The notes beneath the pieces were generated by a model. That model was not told the DNA's origin. It did not search any database and saw nothing but the letters and a program-made list of their open reading frames with translations. DNA of 64,000 nucleotides from Dendronalium phyllosphericum CENA369 (GTDB lineage: Bacteria; Cyanobacteriota; Cyanobacteriia; Cyanobacteriales; Nostocaceae), in contig NZ_JAECZA010000289.1 in the NCBI RefSeq assembly GCF_016056275.1, forward strand, positions 25,884-89,883, read 5' to 3'. The position numbers and the translations under genes were made by a program. How positions within the stretch are numbered: position 1 is the first letter of the stretch; each line of letters begins with the position of its first letter. Below are positions 47,209-56,689 of this stretch, piece after piece.

Positions 47209-47784
47209 TTAGCGCTTTTCGCTGCCGATCGCAGGCTTACATAGAACTTGTCGCATTCTTCGCATATTTGCAGGCAACTCCAAGTTCATAGCTTGTTGAA
47301 CGAAAATAGAAGGTATCGGTATATTAGGCGTTGCTTGCACCTTATAAGCAAGCATTGTGCCATTACCACAATCGTGTAACTCTATATTGGCTGTAAAGTC
47401 TAAAAAAGTCCCTTTTTCCATGCGAAATTGAATTTGTTGCCCAATTACTTCCACAACGTTGAGGTAAATTTCAACTTGAGCCGTAAAAAATAAAAAGGCT
47501 TTTTGTGCTGCTTGATACAGACGTTTGACTTCACCTCTATGTAAAACTTCGCTTTTGGTGATGTCAGGAAAATATTGTACCCAACGAGGGTAATCAGTTA
47601 ATTGCTGCCATACCTGCGATCGCACCAATGGCAAATACATACAGGCAGTAACAGCGCCACCCCAAGCTGTATGCGATTGCGTTTCCACCAAAATTTCACC
47701 CTGCATCAACAATCGTTGCTTGTCACGACTCAAAGCCATATCCGAACCTACAATAATTGAATTTGAAATATGAGACGCAGACAT
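47209..47784 (-). CDS. SRPBCC (START/polyketide-cyclase-like) protein
   Basis: The 191-residue protein has the SRPBCC helix-grip pattern. Residues about 35-70 hold the start (GGAVTACMYLPLVRSQVWQQL then DYPRWVQYFPDITKSEVLHR), a beta sheet follows (AFLFFTAQVEIYLNVVEVIG), and the C-terminal long helix region is IPIPSIFVQQAMNLELPANMRRMRQ. These proteins bind hydrophobic ligands or act in cofactor transfer. In cyanobacteria many are of unknown function. The first 30 residues are a variable extension, and the ATG at 47784 is one of several possible starts. Confidence 0.78.
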   Translation of the reverse strand: MSASHISNSIIVGSDMALSRDKQRLLMQGEILVETQSHTAWGGAVTACMYLPLVRSQVWQQLTDYPRWVQYFPDITKSEVLHRGEVKRLYQAAQKAFLFFTAQVEIYLNVVEVIGQQIQFRMEKGTFLDFTANIELHDCGNGTMLAYKVQATPNIPIPSIFVQQAMNLELPANMRRMRQVLCKPAIGSEKR

Positions 47785-48231
47785 ATTGATTTTAGTTACT
47801 CCTCACTGATTTACCTTCTCAGGTCGAAAAGGTTAAAACTGCCAACCATTAAATAGCAGCAAGTCCAACCCCATAAATTTTAGTCCCAGTCCAATATACA
47901 CGCCGAAACCAATAATTTATTTAAAATAATATTCAAGATTTTTCCGTAAAATTATGTATTTCTTCTCACAATTTACAAAAACTATACTTAAGCAGTCCTC
48001 AAAAGAGCAGCACTTTTAAATGAAAAACTACGTCTGTAACAGCTAGAATGGCACAAACACGAACTGACACGCAAGATGTATTTAATTATATATTGTGGTT
48101 TTAGATAATTCTGTTTTTGGAGAGGATAATCTTTAGCTGTTGTTTGTCTTTTTTATACTATTAAACATCTGACAAAAACTTTATCTAATCAACATAAAAA
48201 GTAGTAAATTTAGAGTTGAGAGGGAAACGAA
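47785..48231. other. Intergenic region, no gene seen
   Basis: These 447 bp separate two divergent genes. They are AT-rich with no repeats of note and no reading frame of interest. GAGAGGGAAACG precedes the ATG at 48232 and acts as its ribosome binding region. Confidence 0.4.
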
Positions 48232-48426
48232 ATGAAACAATCTTCCTTAAACCGGATATTAACCCAAGCATTTGGTGTATTTTTAGGCATTGGAATAGCT
48301 GTCTGGGTACTTAGAGGCTTTGGTATTCTCACATTTCTTCCAGGGGGAGTAATTTGGCTATTGTTACTAGGGGCGATCGCCATCGCCATTCTCAGTTACG
48401 TCCAAAGAACCTGGTGGCGTTTTTAA
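48232..48426 (+). CDS. Small two-span membrane protein
   Basis: This 64-residue protein has two predicted membrane spans: residues 11-29 (AFGVFLGIGIAVWVLRGFG) and 35-55 (LPGGVIWLLLLGAIAIAIL). It ends with the basic aromatic YVQRTWWRF. Proteins of this size and layout are conserved in cyanobacteria without an assigned role. It precedes the rubredoxin gene on the same strand by 120 bp. Confidence 0.7.
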   Translation: MKQSSLNRILTQAFGVFLGIGIAVWVLRGFGILTFLPGGVIWLLLLGAIAIAILSYVQRTWWRF

Positions 48427-48546
48427 TCTAGTAAGCGTTGAAATTAGCATATTGAAAATATTAACTAAGCAGCGACTGACAAATAAAAAATACTACTACG
48501 CAATCGTTAACAGTTATTAATCAACAATTCACCAGGATAAAGAAAC

Positions 48547-48711
48547 ATGGAAAAGTATGTTTGTAGTGTTTGTGGCTATGAATATGACCCAGAAGTAGGC
48601 GATCCAGATAGCGGAATAGAGCCAGGAACGCCTTTTGAAGAGATATCAGAAGATTGGGTATGTCCAGTTTGCGGGGCGACAAAAGATCAATTTGAACCAG
48701 CAGAAGTGTAA
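48547..48711 (+). CDS. Rubredoxin
   Basis: This 54-codon gene (ATG at 48547, stop at 48709-48711) encodes a complete rubredoxin. The first pair is [20 protein letters not shown] and the second [17 protein letters not shown]. Both CxxCG knuckles bind one iron. The soluble length without a C-terminal membrane anchor separates it from the cyanobacterial photosystem-assembly RubA, which has one. It probably transfers electrons, and the flavoprotein gene directly downstream may be its partner (inference). Confidence 0.94.
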   Translation: MEKYVCSVCGYEYDPEVGDPDSGIEPGTPFEEISEDWVCPVCGATKDQFEPAEV

Positions 48712-48756
48712 AAATAAGGGCTAGCCTAGAAAGTAGGTGCTATAGAAGAGACGTTT

Positions 48757-49992
48757 TTGAACTTGCTGCCGTTAAAAATTGTAATTATTGGGGGTGGGGC
48801 GGCTGGATTTTTTGGCGCGATCGCTTGTGCTGAAGTCAATCCTCACGCCCAAATCACTTTACTCGAAGCCAGTCGTCAACCACTGGCTAAAGTTCGCATT
48901 TCTGGTGGAGGACGCTGCAACGTCACTCACGCTTGCTTTGAACCAGCTGGGTTGGTGCAAAATTATCCCAGAGGCGGAAAGGCCCTGCAAGGAGCCTTCA
49001 CTCGTTTTCAAGCAAAAGATACAATCACTTGGTTTGCTCTCCACGGAGTACCGCTAAAAACCGAAGCTGATGGCCGGATGTTTCCGATTACAGATAGTTC
49101 GGAAACGGTTGTGAATTGTCTGATGAATGCTACCAAAGCTGCTGGTGTAGAAATTTGGACGGCAGCCGCTGTTGTGTCAGTCAAGCGACTGCCGAGCAAT
49201 CAATTTGAGATTATTTTGAAATCGGGAGAGATCGTAAAGTGCGATCGCTTACTGTTGGCAACAGGCAGCCATCCTATAGGCTATAAAGTAGCCCAAGAAT
49301 TTGGCCATCAAATTGAACCGCCTGTACCTTCACTATTTACCTTCAATATTGTTGACCAACATCTGAGGGCTTTAGCGGGAGTTAGCGTTAACCCCGTGCG
49401 CTTGCGGTTGTCTTGTGGAAAGTCGCAACTAGAACAAACAGGGCCATTGCTAATTACCCACTGGGGCTTGAGTGGCCCGGCTGTGCTCAAGCTTTCTGCT
49501 TGGGGTGCAAGACTTTTGCACGAAAGCCACTATCAAGCCAAATTGTTAATCAATTGGCTGCCAGAATTACAGCAAGAACAAGTGCGAGAAAAAATCTTAG
49601 CAATAAAGACTGAATGGCCAAATAAAGCGATCGCATTACATCGTGGAGTCGATCTACCCCACCGCCTCTGGCAATATCTCATCGCTCGTGTAGATATTAC
49701 CCTAGAAGACCGCTGGGCAGGACTATCTAATAAAACATTAAATCGACTGGTGCAAGAACTCACTCAAGGACAACATTTAATTGCTGGCAAAGGAGTTTTC
49801 AAAGAAGAATTTGTTACTTGTGGTGGTATTAACCTGAAAGAAGTTAACTTCAAGACGATGGAAAGTAAGTTAGTTCCCGGTCTTTACTTCGCCGGAGAAA
49901 TTTTAGATATTGATGGCATCACCGGTGGTTTTAACTTCCAAAGTGCTTGGACAACAGGGTATCTAGCTGGTAACGCAATGGCAGCAATGTGA
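48757..49992 (+). CDS. HI0933/YhiN-like flavoprotein
   Basis: The 411-residue protein has an FAD-binding Rossmann start, IVIIGGGAAGFFGAIACAEV; a conserved KVRISGGGRCNVTHA; the middle LLITHWGLSGPAVLKLSAWG; and a C-terminal FAD contact with LVPGLYFAGEILDIDG and GGFNFQSAWTTG. This is the HI0933 family of NAD(P)/FAD oxidoreductases, whose physiological substrate is unsettled. Translation probably starts at the TTG at 48757, since IVIIGGG follows within ten residues. It lies 45 bp after rubredoxin. Confidence 0.88.
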   Translation: MNLLPLKIVIIGGGAAGFFGAIACAEVNPHAQITLLEASRQPLAKVRISGGGRCNVTHACFEPAGLVQNYPRGGKALQGAFTRFQAKDTITWFALHGVPLKTEADGRMFPITDSSETVVNCLMNATKAAGVEIWTAAAVVSVKRLPSNQFEIILKSGEIVKCDRLLLATGSHPIGYKVAQEFGHQIEPPVPSLFTFNIVDQHLRALAGVSVNPVRLRLSCGKSQLEQTGPLLITHWGLSGPAVLKLSAWGARLLHESHYQAKLLINWLPELQQEQVREKILAIKTEWPNKAIALHRGVDLPHRLWQYLIARVDITLEDRWAGLSNKTLNRLVQELTQGQHLIAGKGVFKEEFVTCGGINLKEVNFKTMESKLVPGLYFAGEILDIDGITGGFNFQSAWTTGYLAGNAMAAM

Positions 49993-50015
49993 GTTCTGAG
50001 TGAGCGCTCCTGAGT

Positions 50016-50039
50016 ACAGACGCGATTAATCGCGTCTGT
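50016..50039. repeat. Perfect 24-bp REP-like palindrome
   Basis: ACAGACGCGATT and its exact complement AATCGCGTCTGT stand back to back. The same unit core occurs at 5980 and 60631. It lies 24 bp after the flavoprotein stop and could double as a transcription stop. Confidence 0.8.
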
Positions 50040-50218
50040 CGATAGTCATTCTTCCCCTGTTTCTCCTGCTTTGCTCCTGCTACTGCCAACTGACAACTAA
50101 CAAAAGATATGCCAAAATGACATAAATTTATGAATCTTCAATAGTATCCTGTTATATATTCTAAGAACTAGAAGGTAGAGTATAGGTCTTATTAAGTGTA
50201 TATATTGCGTAATTCTCC

Positions 50219-50818
50219 ATGTCCCGACAACCTGCTTTTGGCATAGCTTTAAGTACGCTTGTCCTTGCCAGTGGATTAATGACTAGTCCGATCCCAGGTC
50301 ACAGTTCTACAAAACAAACCACTGACAATCTACCGCTATCGATTTCTTCCAGCGAAGTTGCTACATCAACAACTTTTCAAACTACTGCATTAGAGAAATC
50401 AGTTTTTGACCAAATTAATCGATATCGGGCTGCTAAAAAACTGCCTAAGTTGAAACTAAATGCAAATATTACTCGGCAGGCAAGGATTCATAGTCAAAAT
50501 ATGGCTAGAGGTAAAGTCCCATTCAGTCATCAAGGATTTGAACGGCGAGTCACAGTTATCCCCCTCCGCTTCAACAGTGCGGCAGAAAATGTCGCTTTCA
50601 ATCAAGGATATAGCAATCCTGCAAGTGAGGCCGTTACTGGTTGGCTTGAAAGTCCCGGACATCTGAAGAATATTAAAGGTGATTATGACCTGACTGGAAT
50701 TGGTGTTGCCGCTAATAAGCAAGGTGAAGTGTACCTAACGCAAATTTTTCTCCACAGTACTAATAACGGTAGTACTATTGCCCGAATTAAAAATGCTGTA
50801 AAAGGTACTAGGAACTAG
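50219..50818 (+). CDS. Secreted CAP-domain (SCP/PR-1) protein
   Basis: The 199-residue protein has a signal peptide (about 1-27, GIALSTLVLASGLM). The CAP fold then starts at about 65: EKSVFDQINRYRAAKKLPKL, then ITRQARIHSQNMARGKVPFSH, where the histidine belongs to the CAP cavity. The block AAENVAFNQGYSNPASEAVTGW has the conserved glutamate, and SPGHLKNI is the second histidine motif. CAP proteins of bacteria are extracellular with unclear catalysis. It lies alone. Confidence 0.9.
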   Translation: MSRQPAFGIALSTLVLASGLMTSPIPGHSSTKQTTDNLPLSISSSEVATSTTFQTTALEKSVFDQINRYRAAKKLPKLKLNANITRQARIHSQNMARGKVPFSHQGFERRVTVIPLRFNSAAENVAFNQGYSNPASEAVTGWLESPGHLKNIKGDYDLTGIGVAANKQGEVYLTQIFLHSTNNGSTIARIKNAVKGTRN

Positions 50819-51110
50819 GGATTAGGGATTGGAATTAAGAAAGTAAAGGAGATTTCTTTTCCCTTTAACATGCACTCCTTTTTCTCCTTCCTCGTCTTTC
50901 CATTACTTATTGCCTAGTTTGAGAGTGGCATTCTTGAGTCATCGAAAGCCTTATTTATTTTAGTCTTAGCGTACTAGATAGATTTATTTGCTGATTTTTT
51001 GCACAATAATGTAGTGTCTAACAAATAGAATTCAGAAGACAAGAGGAAAAATTTTTACTATGACTCTTGAATCCTGCTTATAAGACACTGCATTTATTTT
51101 GAAGTAATTC

Positions 51111-51740
51111 ATGACATTACAAGATTTTCAGGTCAGCGATCGCGACCTTAGCGATGCTGCCCTCTATGATTATTTAAAATCCGAAGCGATCGCGGTCGAT
51201 ACTGAAACTATGGGGTTATTACCCCAACGCGATCGTTTGTGTCTCGTTCAGCTATGCAACACCGAAGGTAAAGTAACAGCAATTCGCATCACCAAAGGGC
51301 AAAAAGAGGCTCCAAACCTGAAAAAACTGCTAGAAGCAGCGAATGTCCTTAAGGTATTTCACTTTGCTCGTTTCGATGTTGCTACTTTGCGCTACAACCT
51401 AGGAATTAAAGTGCAACCCATTTTTTGTACCAAGATTGCTAGTAAATTAGCCCGGACTTACACCAATCGTCACGGACTTAAGGATGTAGTACAAGAACTC
51501 GAACAAGTAGAACTGGATAAAAGCGCTCAAAGTTCTGATTGGGGCAATGCTACCAATTTAACTGAAGTGCAACTTAGCTACGCCGCCAATGATGTACGCT
51601 ACTTACTGAGCGTGCGCCAGAAGCTAATAGAAATGCTCAAACGCGAAGATCGTTGGGAACTTGCTCAAGAGTGTTTTCAAGTTCTACCAACGATAGTTTC
51701 CTTAGATATATTGCAATTCAAGGATTTATTTGAACATTGA
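51111..51740 (+). CDS. RNase D-like 3'-5' exonuclease
   Basis: The 209-residue protein has the DEDD exonuclease core: VDTETMGLLP (first D-E), VFHFARFDVATL (second D), ANDVRYLLSVRQKL (Y...D). There is no HRDC domain, so it is a short RNase D-type exonuclease as found in many cyanobacteria. It could trim the 3' ends of stable RNAs. HIP1 sites occur in its codons. Confidence 0.88.
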   Translation: MTLQDFQVSDRDLSDAALYDYLKSEAIAVDTETMGLLPQRDRLCLVQLCNTEGKVTAIRITKGQKEAPNLKKLLEAANVLKVFHFARFDVATLRYNLGIKVQPIFCTKIASKLARTYTNRHGLKDVVQELEQVELDKSAQSSDWGNATNLTEVQLSYAANDVRYLLSVRQKLIEMLKREDRWELAQECFQVLPTIVSLDILQFKDLFEH

Positions 51741-51811
51741 GGGTGTTTGTCTTTTGTTAGTGGTCAGTTGTGAATTGTCATTTACTGCTGACTACTGACA
51801 ATTATCAAATC

Positions 51812-52465
51812 TTATTGCTGATTTTGATTAGAGTCTTTAATGCCCTCTTTCAAATTATCACCTGCTTTTTCTAGGTTTTCTTTTACCTGAGAAGCGGCTT
51901 CACCTACGCGATCCTTGGCTTCTGAAGCGGCTTCACCTACGCGATTTTTGGCTTCTGAAGCTGCTTCACTCACACTATTTTTAACTTCACCAATGTCCTT
52001 TTTAATAGAGGTTCCAGACTTTGGCTGATTTTCCAAGTGATCCTTGACTCGATCTACTACATTGTAGTCATCTGCGCCGGCAGGAGTTCTAGATTCAATA
52101 ATTCCTTCTGTTGGGCCGCCAATTGCCTTCCATCCACCCAAACCACCTTTAAGTTCTGATACATGCACAAATCCGGCGGAACGGAGCGATTGTGCGGCTT
52201 GAGCTGTTTGTTCTTCATTTGCACCGTAAACGTAAATGTCACGGCTTTTATCTATAGTTGATGAGGCTCGGTCTACTAAGTCATCAACGGGATAAGGTAA
52301 AGCTCCCATAATATGACCATCGTTATAGGTTTCGCGATCGCGCACATCAAGTATTGTAAAAGCTGGTTCGCCCCATTCCAAGCGAGACTTAAGCACATGA
52401 GCATCAGATTGTGCTTCGATTGGGGGCTGTTGAGGAATGATCCCGCCTAGGTTATTGCTACTCAT
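51812..52465 (-). CDS. Cysteine-less rhodanese fused to an LEA-like repeat tail
   Basis: The 217-residue protein starts with a rhodanese fold (about 25-120: TILDVRDRETYNDGHIMGA; AQSLRSAGFVHVSELKGGLGGWKAIGGP). The active-site loop that normally reads YCxxGxRS is DIYVYGANEEQ, and the whole protein has no cysteine, so sulfur transfer is impossible. The C-terminal half is charged and low-complexity, with 11-residue repeats (VGEAASEAKDR, VGEAASEAKNR, VGEAASQVKEN) like those of LEA stress proteins. The DNA repeats with a period of 33 bp at 51891-51960. The rhodanese part may bind a partner. Confidence 0.85.
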   Translation of the reverse strand: MSSNNLGGIIPQQPPIEAQSDAHVLKSRLEWGEPAFTILDVRDRETYNDGHIMGALPYPVDDLVDRASSTIDKSRDIYVYGANEEQTAQAAQSLRSAGFVHVSELKGGLGGWKAIGGPTEGIIESRTPAGADDYNVVDRVKDHLENQPKSGTSIKKDIGEVKNSVSEAASEAKNRVGEAASEAKDRVGEAASQVKENLEKAGDNLKEGIKDSNQNQQ

Positions 52466-52674
52466 ACTCTTCCTAAATCGAATTACATTATTAGCAATTT
52501 AACGGACTTTAGTATATCTATTGCTCTTTCTCTGGGATGAATATTCTCAAAGTATCTCTGATGATAGATTTATTGCTTATCAGATTTTATCTATCTAAGC
52601 AATAGTCCAAAAAACATACTTTTATCACTCTATTTGCATAAATATTAAAGTTTAAATATTTATGTGAGAAAAGG

Positions 52675-55101
52675 CTAGATTTTTGCATTTTTTATCTCCG
52701 TAATCCCTAATAACAATGTTTCTTCTATTTCCTGACGTACTGATGGAGTCACATTTGCAGCACTATTGAGACAATCTACTAGTAATTTGTTGGCTTCATA
52801 ATATTTTTGCAGCAATTCTATTTGCTGTTTATTGAACTGCCAATCATGACCAATATTCCGATATTTTATTAAGAGCGATCGCAATTGCTCGCCCCAAACT
52901 TTACCGTTAGCTTGCCACCAATAGCGAAATTGTCTGCAATAGTTTTCTATGGGAGGTAATTGCTTTTTTAGTTTTTGCATCTCTTGTTTAAATTCAGATT
53001 CCAAAACCAAGGCCAGAGCCTCATCAAAAGCTATACTCAGGGCATGAGCATGGTCTAGTACAAGGGCATCATTAAACGTCAGTTCAACGGCGAAGTCAAG
53101 TTCGCCAGCACATGTAAGAGTACTAGTTAGAAACTCATCAAGAGCAAGGTCAGAGTTAAAAGCAATGTTACCAACAAGAGCATATTCCAGCTCGTAGCTA
53201 GGAGTATGCACAAAGACATGATGTTGGCGGTAAAAGCTATCTTCATCTTCTGTTGTTAAAGAAGCTGTGCGAACGACATGGGCAAATAAAGATTCCGCAG
53301 GAGTACGCCTAACGCAAACTAAGTAAAATGCACGAATGGCGGCTGCTTTGTAATTGGTAGAGACTGAAATCGATTTCTCACTTAACCAAATTAAAAAATC
53401 CTGTATCTTACTATCGTTAGCTACTAATAAATCAATCTGACATTTCATTAAGCCTAAAATTTTATTAGCATTAGACAACATACTAACAGTCAGTAAAAAT
53501 ATATTGCGCCAGGATACTTCTGTAATATGAGAGACTAAATTTTTACACCCTCGATCTGGTGAATCTACAATATTTTTTGACACAAAATATTCATGCAGTG
53601 TCAGATGAGAAAAAGAGTAAATTCCTCGCGCCCGTTCTATTAATAAACCTTCTTGTAACTCAATTTGTTTTAGCACTACTTCACTAGCTTGCTGCAACTG
53701 AATTGCATCTATCTTGATATAAGATAATGTCTTGAGATATTGAATAGTGATTTGCTGGATTTGTGCTTGTGTAAATAAATAATTACCTTGCTCAAAAGTA
53801 ATAGCAGCAATTTGAGAAAGGAGCTTTTTTTTAATGTTTATAGTCAAATTTAAGTAAACATTATGACGTTTTACACCTTTGGTTTCATCCCATCTAACTA
53901 TTAAAATATTCAAGACTTGTTCGTATAATTTTGTTAAATCAGAAGGGAATTCGGCTTTTACTTGAAACACTAAGCAAATTAGATGCAACAAGATTGGTGT
54001 AATAGCTAATTCTCTAATTTGCTGATTTTCTGGAAGATTCAGTTGATGAATAAATAAATTACCTGTGGCTTCTCCATCTTCTTTAGACTTCCGAGCAACT
54101 GCAACAAACCATTTTTTGACAAAAGCTTCAACTTGTTCGTAGTTAAAATCTGCAATCTCAACTTCAGTAAATCCTTGAAATCTGTATTGTTGAGCGGCAA
54201 TCCGACAAGCGATCGCAAATTGATTTTTATAATAAAATTGTGTAAATCTACGTATTTCTCTGAGAACTCGCTCTGAATTATCTGATGGCACTTCATCTAA
54301 TCCATCTAGTAAAATCAAGGCTTTGCCCTCAGTCAGTATAGTTACAATCGATTCCTCTTCAATACTGCAACTGAGAAATTCTTGACTGATATATTTAAAT
54401 AGATTTAGTTGATTGTTTTCTTGGACATCTTCGGCAAATTCTTTCAGCTTGATAAAAATTGCTATATGCTGCGGTTGAAAATTACCTTTGCTGCAAGCAA
54501 GGGCCAGATATTGTAAAAATGTAGTCTTACCCGATCCTGGCTTCCCCAACACCATCAGTTTCGAGTACCGCGACACAGCTTCTAACCCTGGTAATTTTCT
54601 TTGATGGCTGCCTCCTGGAAGTCGTTTAAAGTTGGACTCGTGGCTTAAATCTTGCATGAGGTCGGAAATCTCTAGCCATTGCTGACAAGTTAACTCTTCC
54701 AAGACGTTGACATGAGTGTAAATATCCAGCAAAGAGATTGCTTGAGCAATGTCTAACATTTGCAAAGTGCCGCATTGGTCTAGGATTTTGTCTTGGTACT
54801 GTTGGCGGATTTTTCGCACTAATGTATCAAGGTCAATACTTTTAGGCTGTACTTTAGTGGTTGCCTCAGTTACCATATCTTCAGGTAAACCAGCAACCTT
54901 TTGCCAAGATAGTCCTAGCTGTTGACAAATTTGCACAAAGCAACTGCGGGATACTGATTCACCTGCGAAAAACTTAGAAACTGGTTGACGTGTGATACCT
55001 AAAGCTGCTGCTAATTTATATTGACTTAGGGTTTTGTCAGTTAAAGCTGTTTTTGCTGCCTTAATGCCTTCTGGTGATGCTCTCAGTCCTTGACTCGCCA
55101 T
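52675..55101 (-). CDS. HTH-NACHT conflict-type NTPase with NCH2-like tail
   Basis: The 808-residue protein begins with an XRE-type helix-turn-helix (about 24-52, LSQYKLAAALGITRQPVSKF). A linker is followed by a NACHT NTPase: Walker A GKPGSGKTT at 186-194 and Walker B ALILLDGLDEVP at 261-272. The sensor and winged-helix region includes ELAITPILLHLICLVF. Beyond about 530 it is helical, with an unusual acidic A/L-rich stretch near 650-710. The end has FRYWWQANGKVWGEQLRSLL and RNIGHDWQF, the pattern I associate with the NCH2 C-terminal domain of bacterial NACHT defence proteins. A role in phage sensing or cell suicide is inferred from the family. No separate effector gene adjoins it. Confidence 0.85.
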   Translation of the reverse strand: MASQGLRASPEGIKAAKTALTDKTLSQYKLAAALGITRQPVSKFFAGESVSRSCFVQICQQLGLSWQKVAGLPEDMVTEATTKVQPKSIDLDTLVRKIRQQYQDKILDQCGTLQMLDIAQAISLLDIYTHVNVLEELTCQQWLEISDLMQDLSHESNFKRLPGGSHQRKLPGLEAVSRYSKLMVLGKPGSGKTTFLQYLALACSKGNFQPQHIAIFIKLKEFAEDVQENNQLNLFKYISQEFLSCSIEEESIVTILTEGKALILLDGLDEVPSDNSERVLREIRRFTQFYYKNQFAIACRIAAQQYRFQGFTEVEIADFNYEQVEAFVKKWFVAVARKSKEDGEATGNLFIHQLNLPENQQIRELAITPILLHLICLVFQVKAEFPSDLTKLYEQVLNILIVRWDETKGVKRHNVYLNLTINIKKKLLSQIAAITFEQGNYLFTQAQIQQITIQYLKTLSYIKIDAIQLQQASEVVLKQIELQEGLLIERARGIYSFSHLTLHEYFVSKNIVDSPDRGCKNLVSHITEVSWRNIFLLTVSMLSNANKILGLMKCQIDLLVANDSKIQDFLIWLSEKSISVSTNYKAAAIRAFYLVCVRRTPAESLFAHVVRTASLTTEDEDSFYRQHHVFVHTPSYELEYALVGNIAFNSDLALDEFLTSTLTCAGELDFAVELTFNDALVLDHAHALSIAFDEALALVLESEFKQEMQKLKKQLPPIENYCRQFRYWWQANGKVWGEQLRSLLIKYRNIGHDWQFNKQQIELLQKYYEANKLLVDCLNSAANVTPSVRQEIEETLLLGITEIKNAKI

Positions 55102-55516
55102 ACCTTAACTGAAATTATCAAATTTCATGCAATATCTTTATATACATAGGTGAATGTACTTTACACCGAATACTCTTAAGCTCCTCAAACAGGCTTACCC
55201 GTCAAGTACATTGAAAATAAGCTGTTGTGCAAAAGTTATAGTTTGGACGTTATATATCTTTGTTATGAGCCAGTTGTTTAAAGTTTGTTAGCGTCAACTC
55301 AGTACAAGCTCTTTTTACTTAAGGAAATACAACTAAAAATTAAACTTTTCTTAAGTACGAAGATTTATAATAATACTATTAAAGACCAAAAACATACTAA
55401 AGTTATACAAAAGTTATACAGATGGTATGCATCACAATAGCTGAATTTTTGATAGATTTCATAGAAAATTTAAATGTAGCTAAGTACTACAGTGGCAATG
55501 TCTGGAGGCAAGCTGT
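55102..55516. other. Intergenic region upstream of the NACHT gene
   Basis: About 415 bp, AT-rich (TTATAATAATACTATTAAAG near 55368), without a gene. It contains the promoter of the divergent NACHT gene. A short tandem AAAGTTATACAAAAGTTATAC lies near 55398-55418. Confidence 0.4.
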
Positions 55517-55688
55517 TTGAAGTCTACGTACTCAACCAAGGTAGGCAAGAAGCAATCTTCTCAAGAAGCATATGCAGCTATTGACTCTTCTAGTACAGCC
55601 TTCGCATTAGCCGGACTGCAAAGTGGAAGCCTTGGGCAACACCTATGCTGAAGGTTGGGCTAACGTAGAGTAGCTATACGGACAGTGA
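55517..55688 (+). pseudogene. Possible decayed small gene upstream of the response regulator
   Basis: From a TTG at 55517 one frame reads KSTYSTKVGKKQSS then EAYAAIDSSSTAFALAGLQS. It shifts by one base at 55637 into NTYAEGWANVE, meets a TAG at 55671, and continues LYGQ to a TGA at 55686-55688. The composition is protein-like across both joins. I do not recognise the family, and it may be chance. Confidence 0.35.
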
Positions 55689-55718
55689 ATTGCCGGATTA
55701 ACAATAGGCTAAAAGGTT

Positions 55719-56435
55719 ATGGTAATGGTTCCCGCTACAAGTGCCAAAATTCTTGTTGTTGATGACGATTTTGGCGTTCGCAATTTGATTTATCGCTATT
55801 TAGGTCGAAAATATCAAATAGAGTCTGCGGCAGATGGTAAAACAGCACTATCATTGTTCGATCGCTTCAACCCAGCTTTAGTAATTCTGGATTGGAATTT
55901 GCCAGACACTAGTGGCTATCAGCTTTGTCAGGAAATGCAGAGTCGTACTAATGTTTTAGTAATGATCCTCAGCGGGCGGACTGCCGAAACAGATAAAATC
56001 AGTATCTTAGCCGCAGGTGCTGATGATTTTATGACCAAGCCGTTTAGCCTAGCAGAAGTTGAAGTTAGAGTACAAGCTCTTTTAAGACGTATCCGCAGCA
56101 TTAACCCTTCTCCTACACAGCGCCTCGTCTTCAAACAACTAGCAATTAACCCGGATGGTCGAGAAGTAACGCTTAACGATAAACCTTTGACTTTAACAGC
56201 CTTAGAATTTAATATTTTACATTTTTTAGCAAGTCATCCAGGTCAGGCGTGGAGTCGTCCCCAGTTAATTCAAAAAATTTGGGGTTGCGACTACGTGGGA
56301 GATGGACGGGTAGTTGATGTACATATCGGTCAGCTTCGCAAAAAGATGGAAGTTGATACTAGCGTCCCAGAGTTTATTAAGACCGTTCGAGGCTACGGTT
56401 ACAAGTTTGAACTGCCGGAATCGACTCCAGTTTAA
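55719..56435 (+). CDS. OmpR-family response regulator
   Basis: The 238-residue protein has a receiver domain (ILVVDDDFGVRNLIYRYLG; phospho-acceptor in ALVILDWNLPD; switch threonine/lysine in ADDFMTKPFSLAEVE). A winged-helix DNA-binding domain follows (LTLTALEFNILHFLASHPGQ; RVVDVHIGQLRKKME; IKTVRGYGYKFE). It should be an active transcription factor. The cognate kinase is not adjacent. An upstream TAG-rich decayed stretch separates it from the NACHT gene. Confidence 0.92.
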   Translation: MVMVPATSAKILVVDDDFGVRNLIYRYLGRKYQIESAADGKTALSLFDRFNPALVILDWNLPDTSGYQLCQEMQSRTNVLVMILSGRTAETDKISILAAGADDFMTKPFSLAEVEVRVQALLRRIRSINPSPTQRLVFKQLAINPDGREVTLNDKPLTLTALEFNILHFLASHPGQAWSRPQLIQKIWGCDYVGDGRVVDVHIGQLRKKMEVDTSVPEFIKTVRGYGYKFELPESTPV

Positions 56436-56689
56436 TTTTTAATATAGCGATCGCTAATAACAGCATTTCCTCAGAACCGACGTAATGGCATTTTTGGTTA
56501 AAAACTGATTCTTTCAACAGCTATAAGGTAACGAAAGTCACCCATAAAAGCAAGCGATCGCTCAAATTCTAGCTAAGTTTCCTACAATGGTGCAATGTTG
56601 GTACGGTAAGCAAAGGAATGCAGGATCTTTAATCAGATAAAATACGCTAAAATGCAAGCAGAGTAAGCATTCCTGCTCAGAAATACTTC

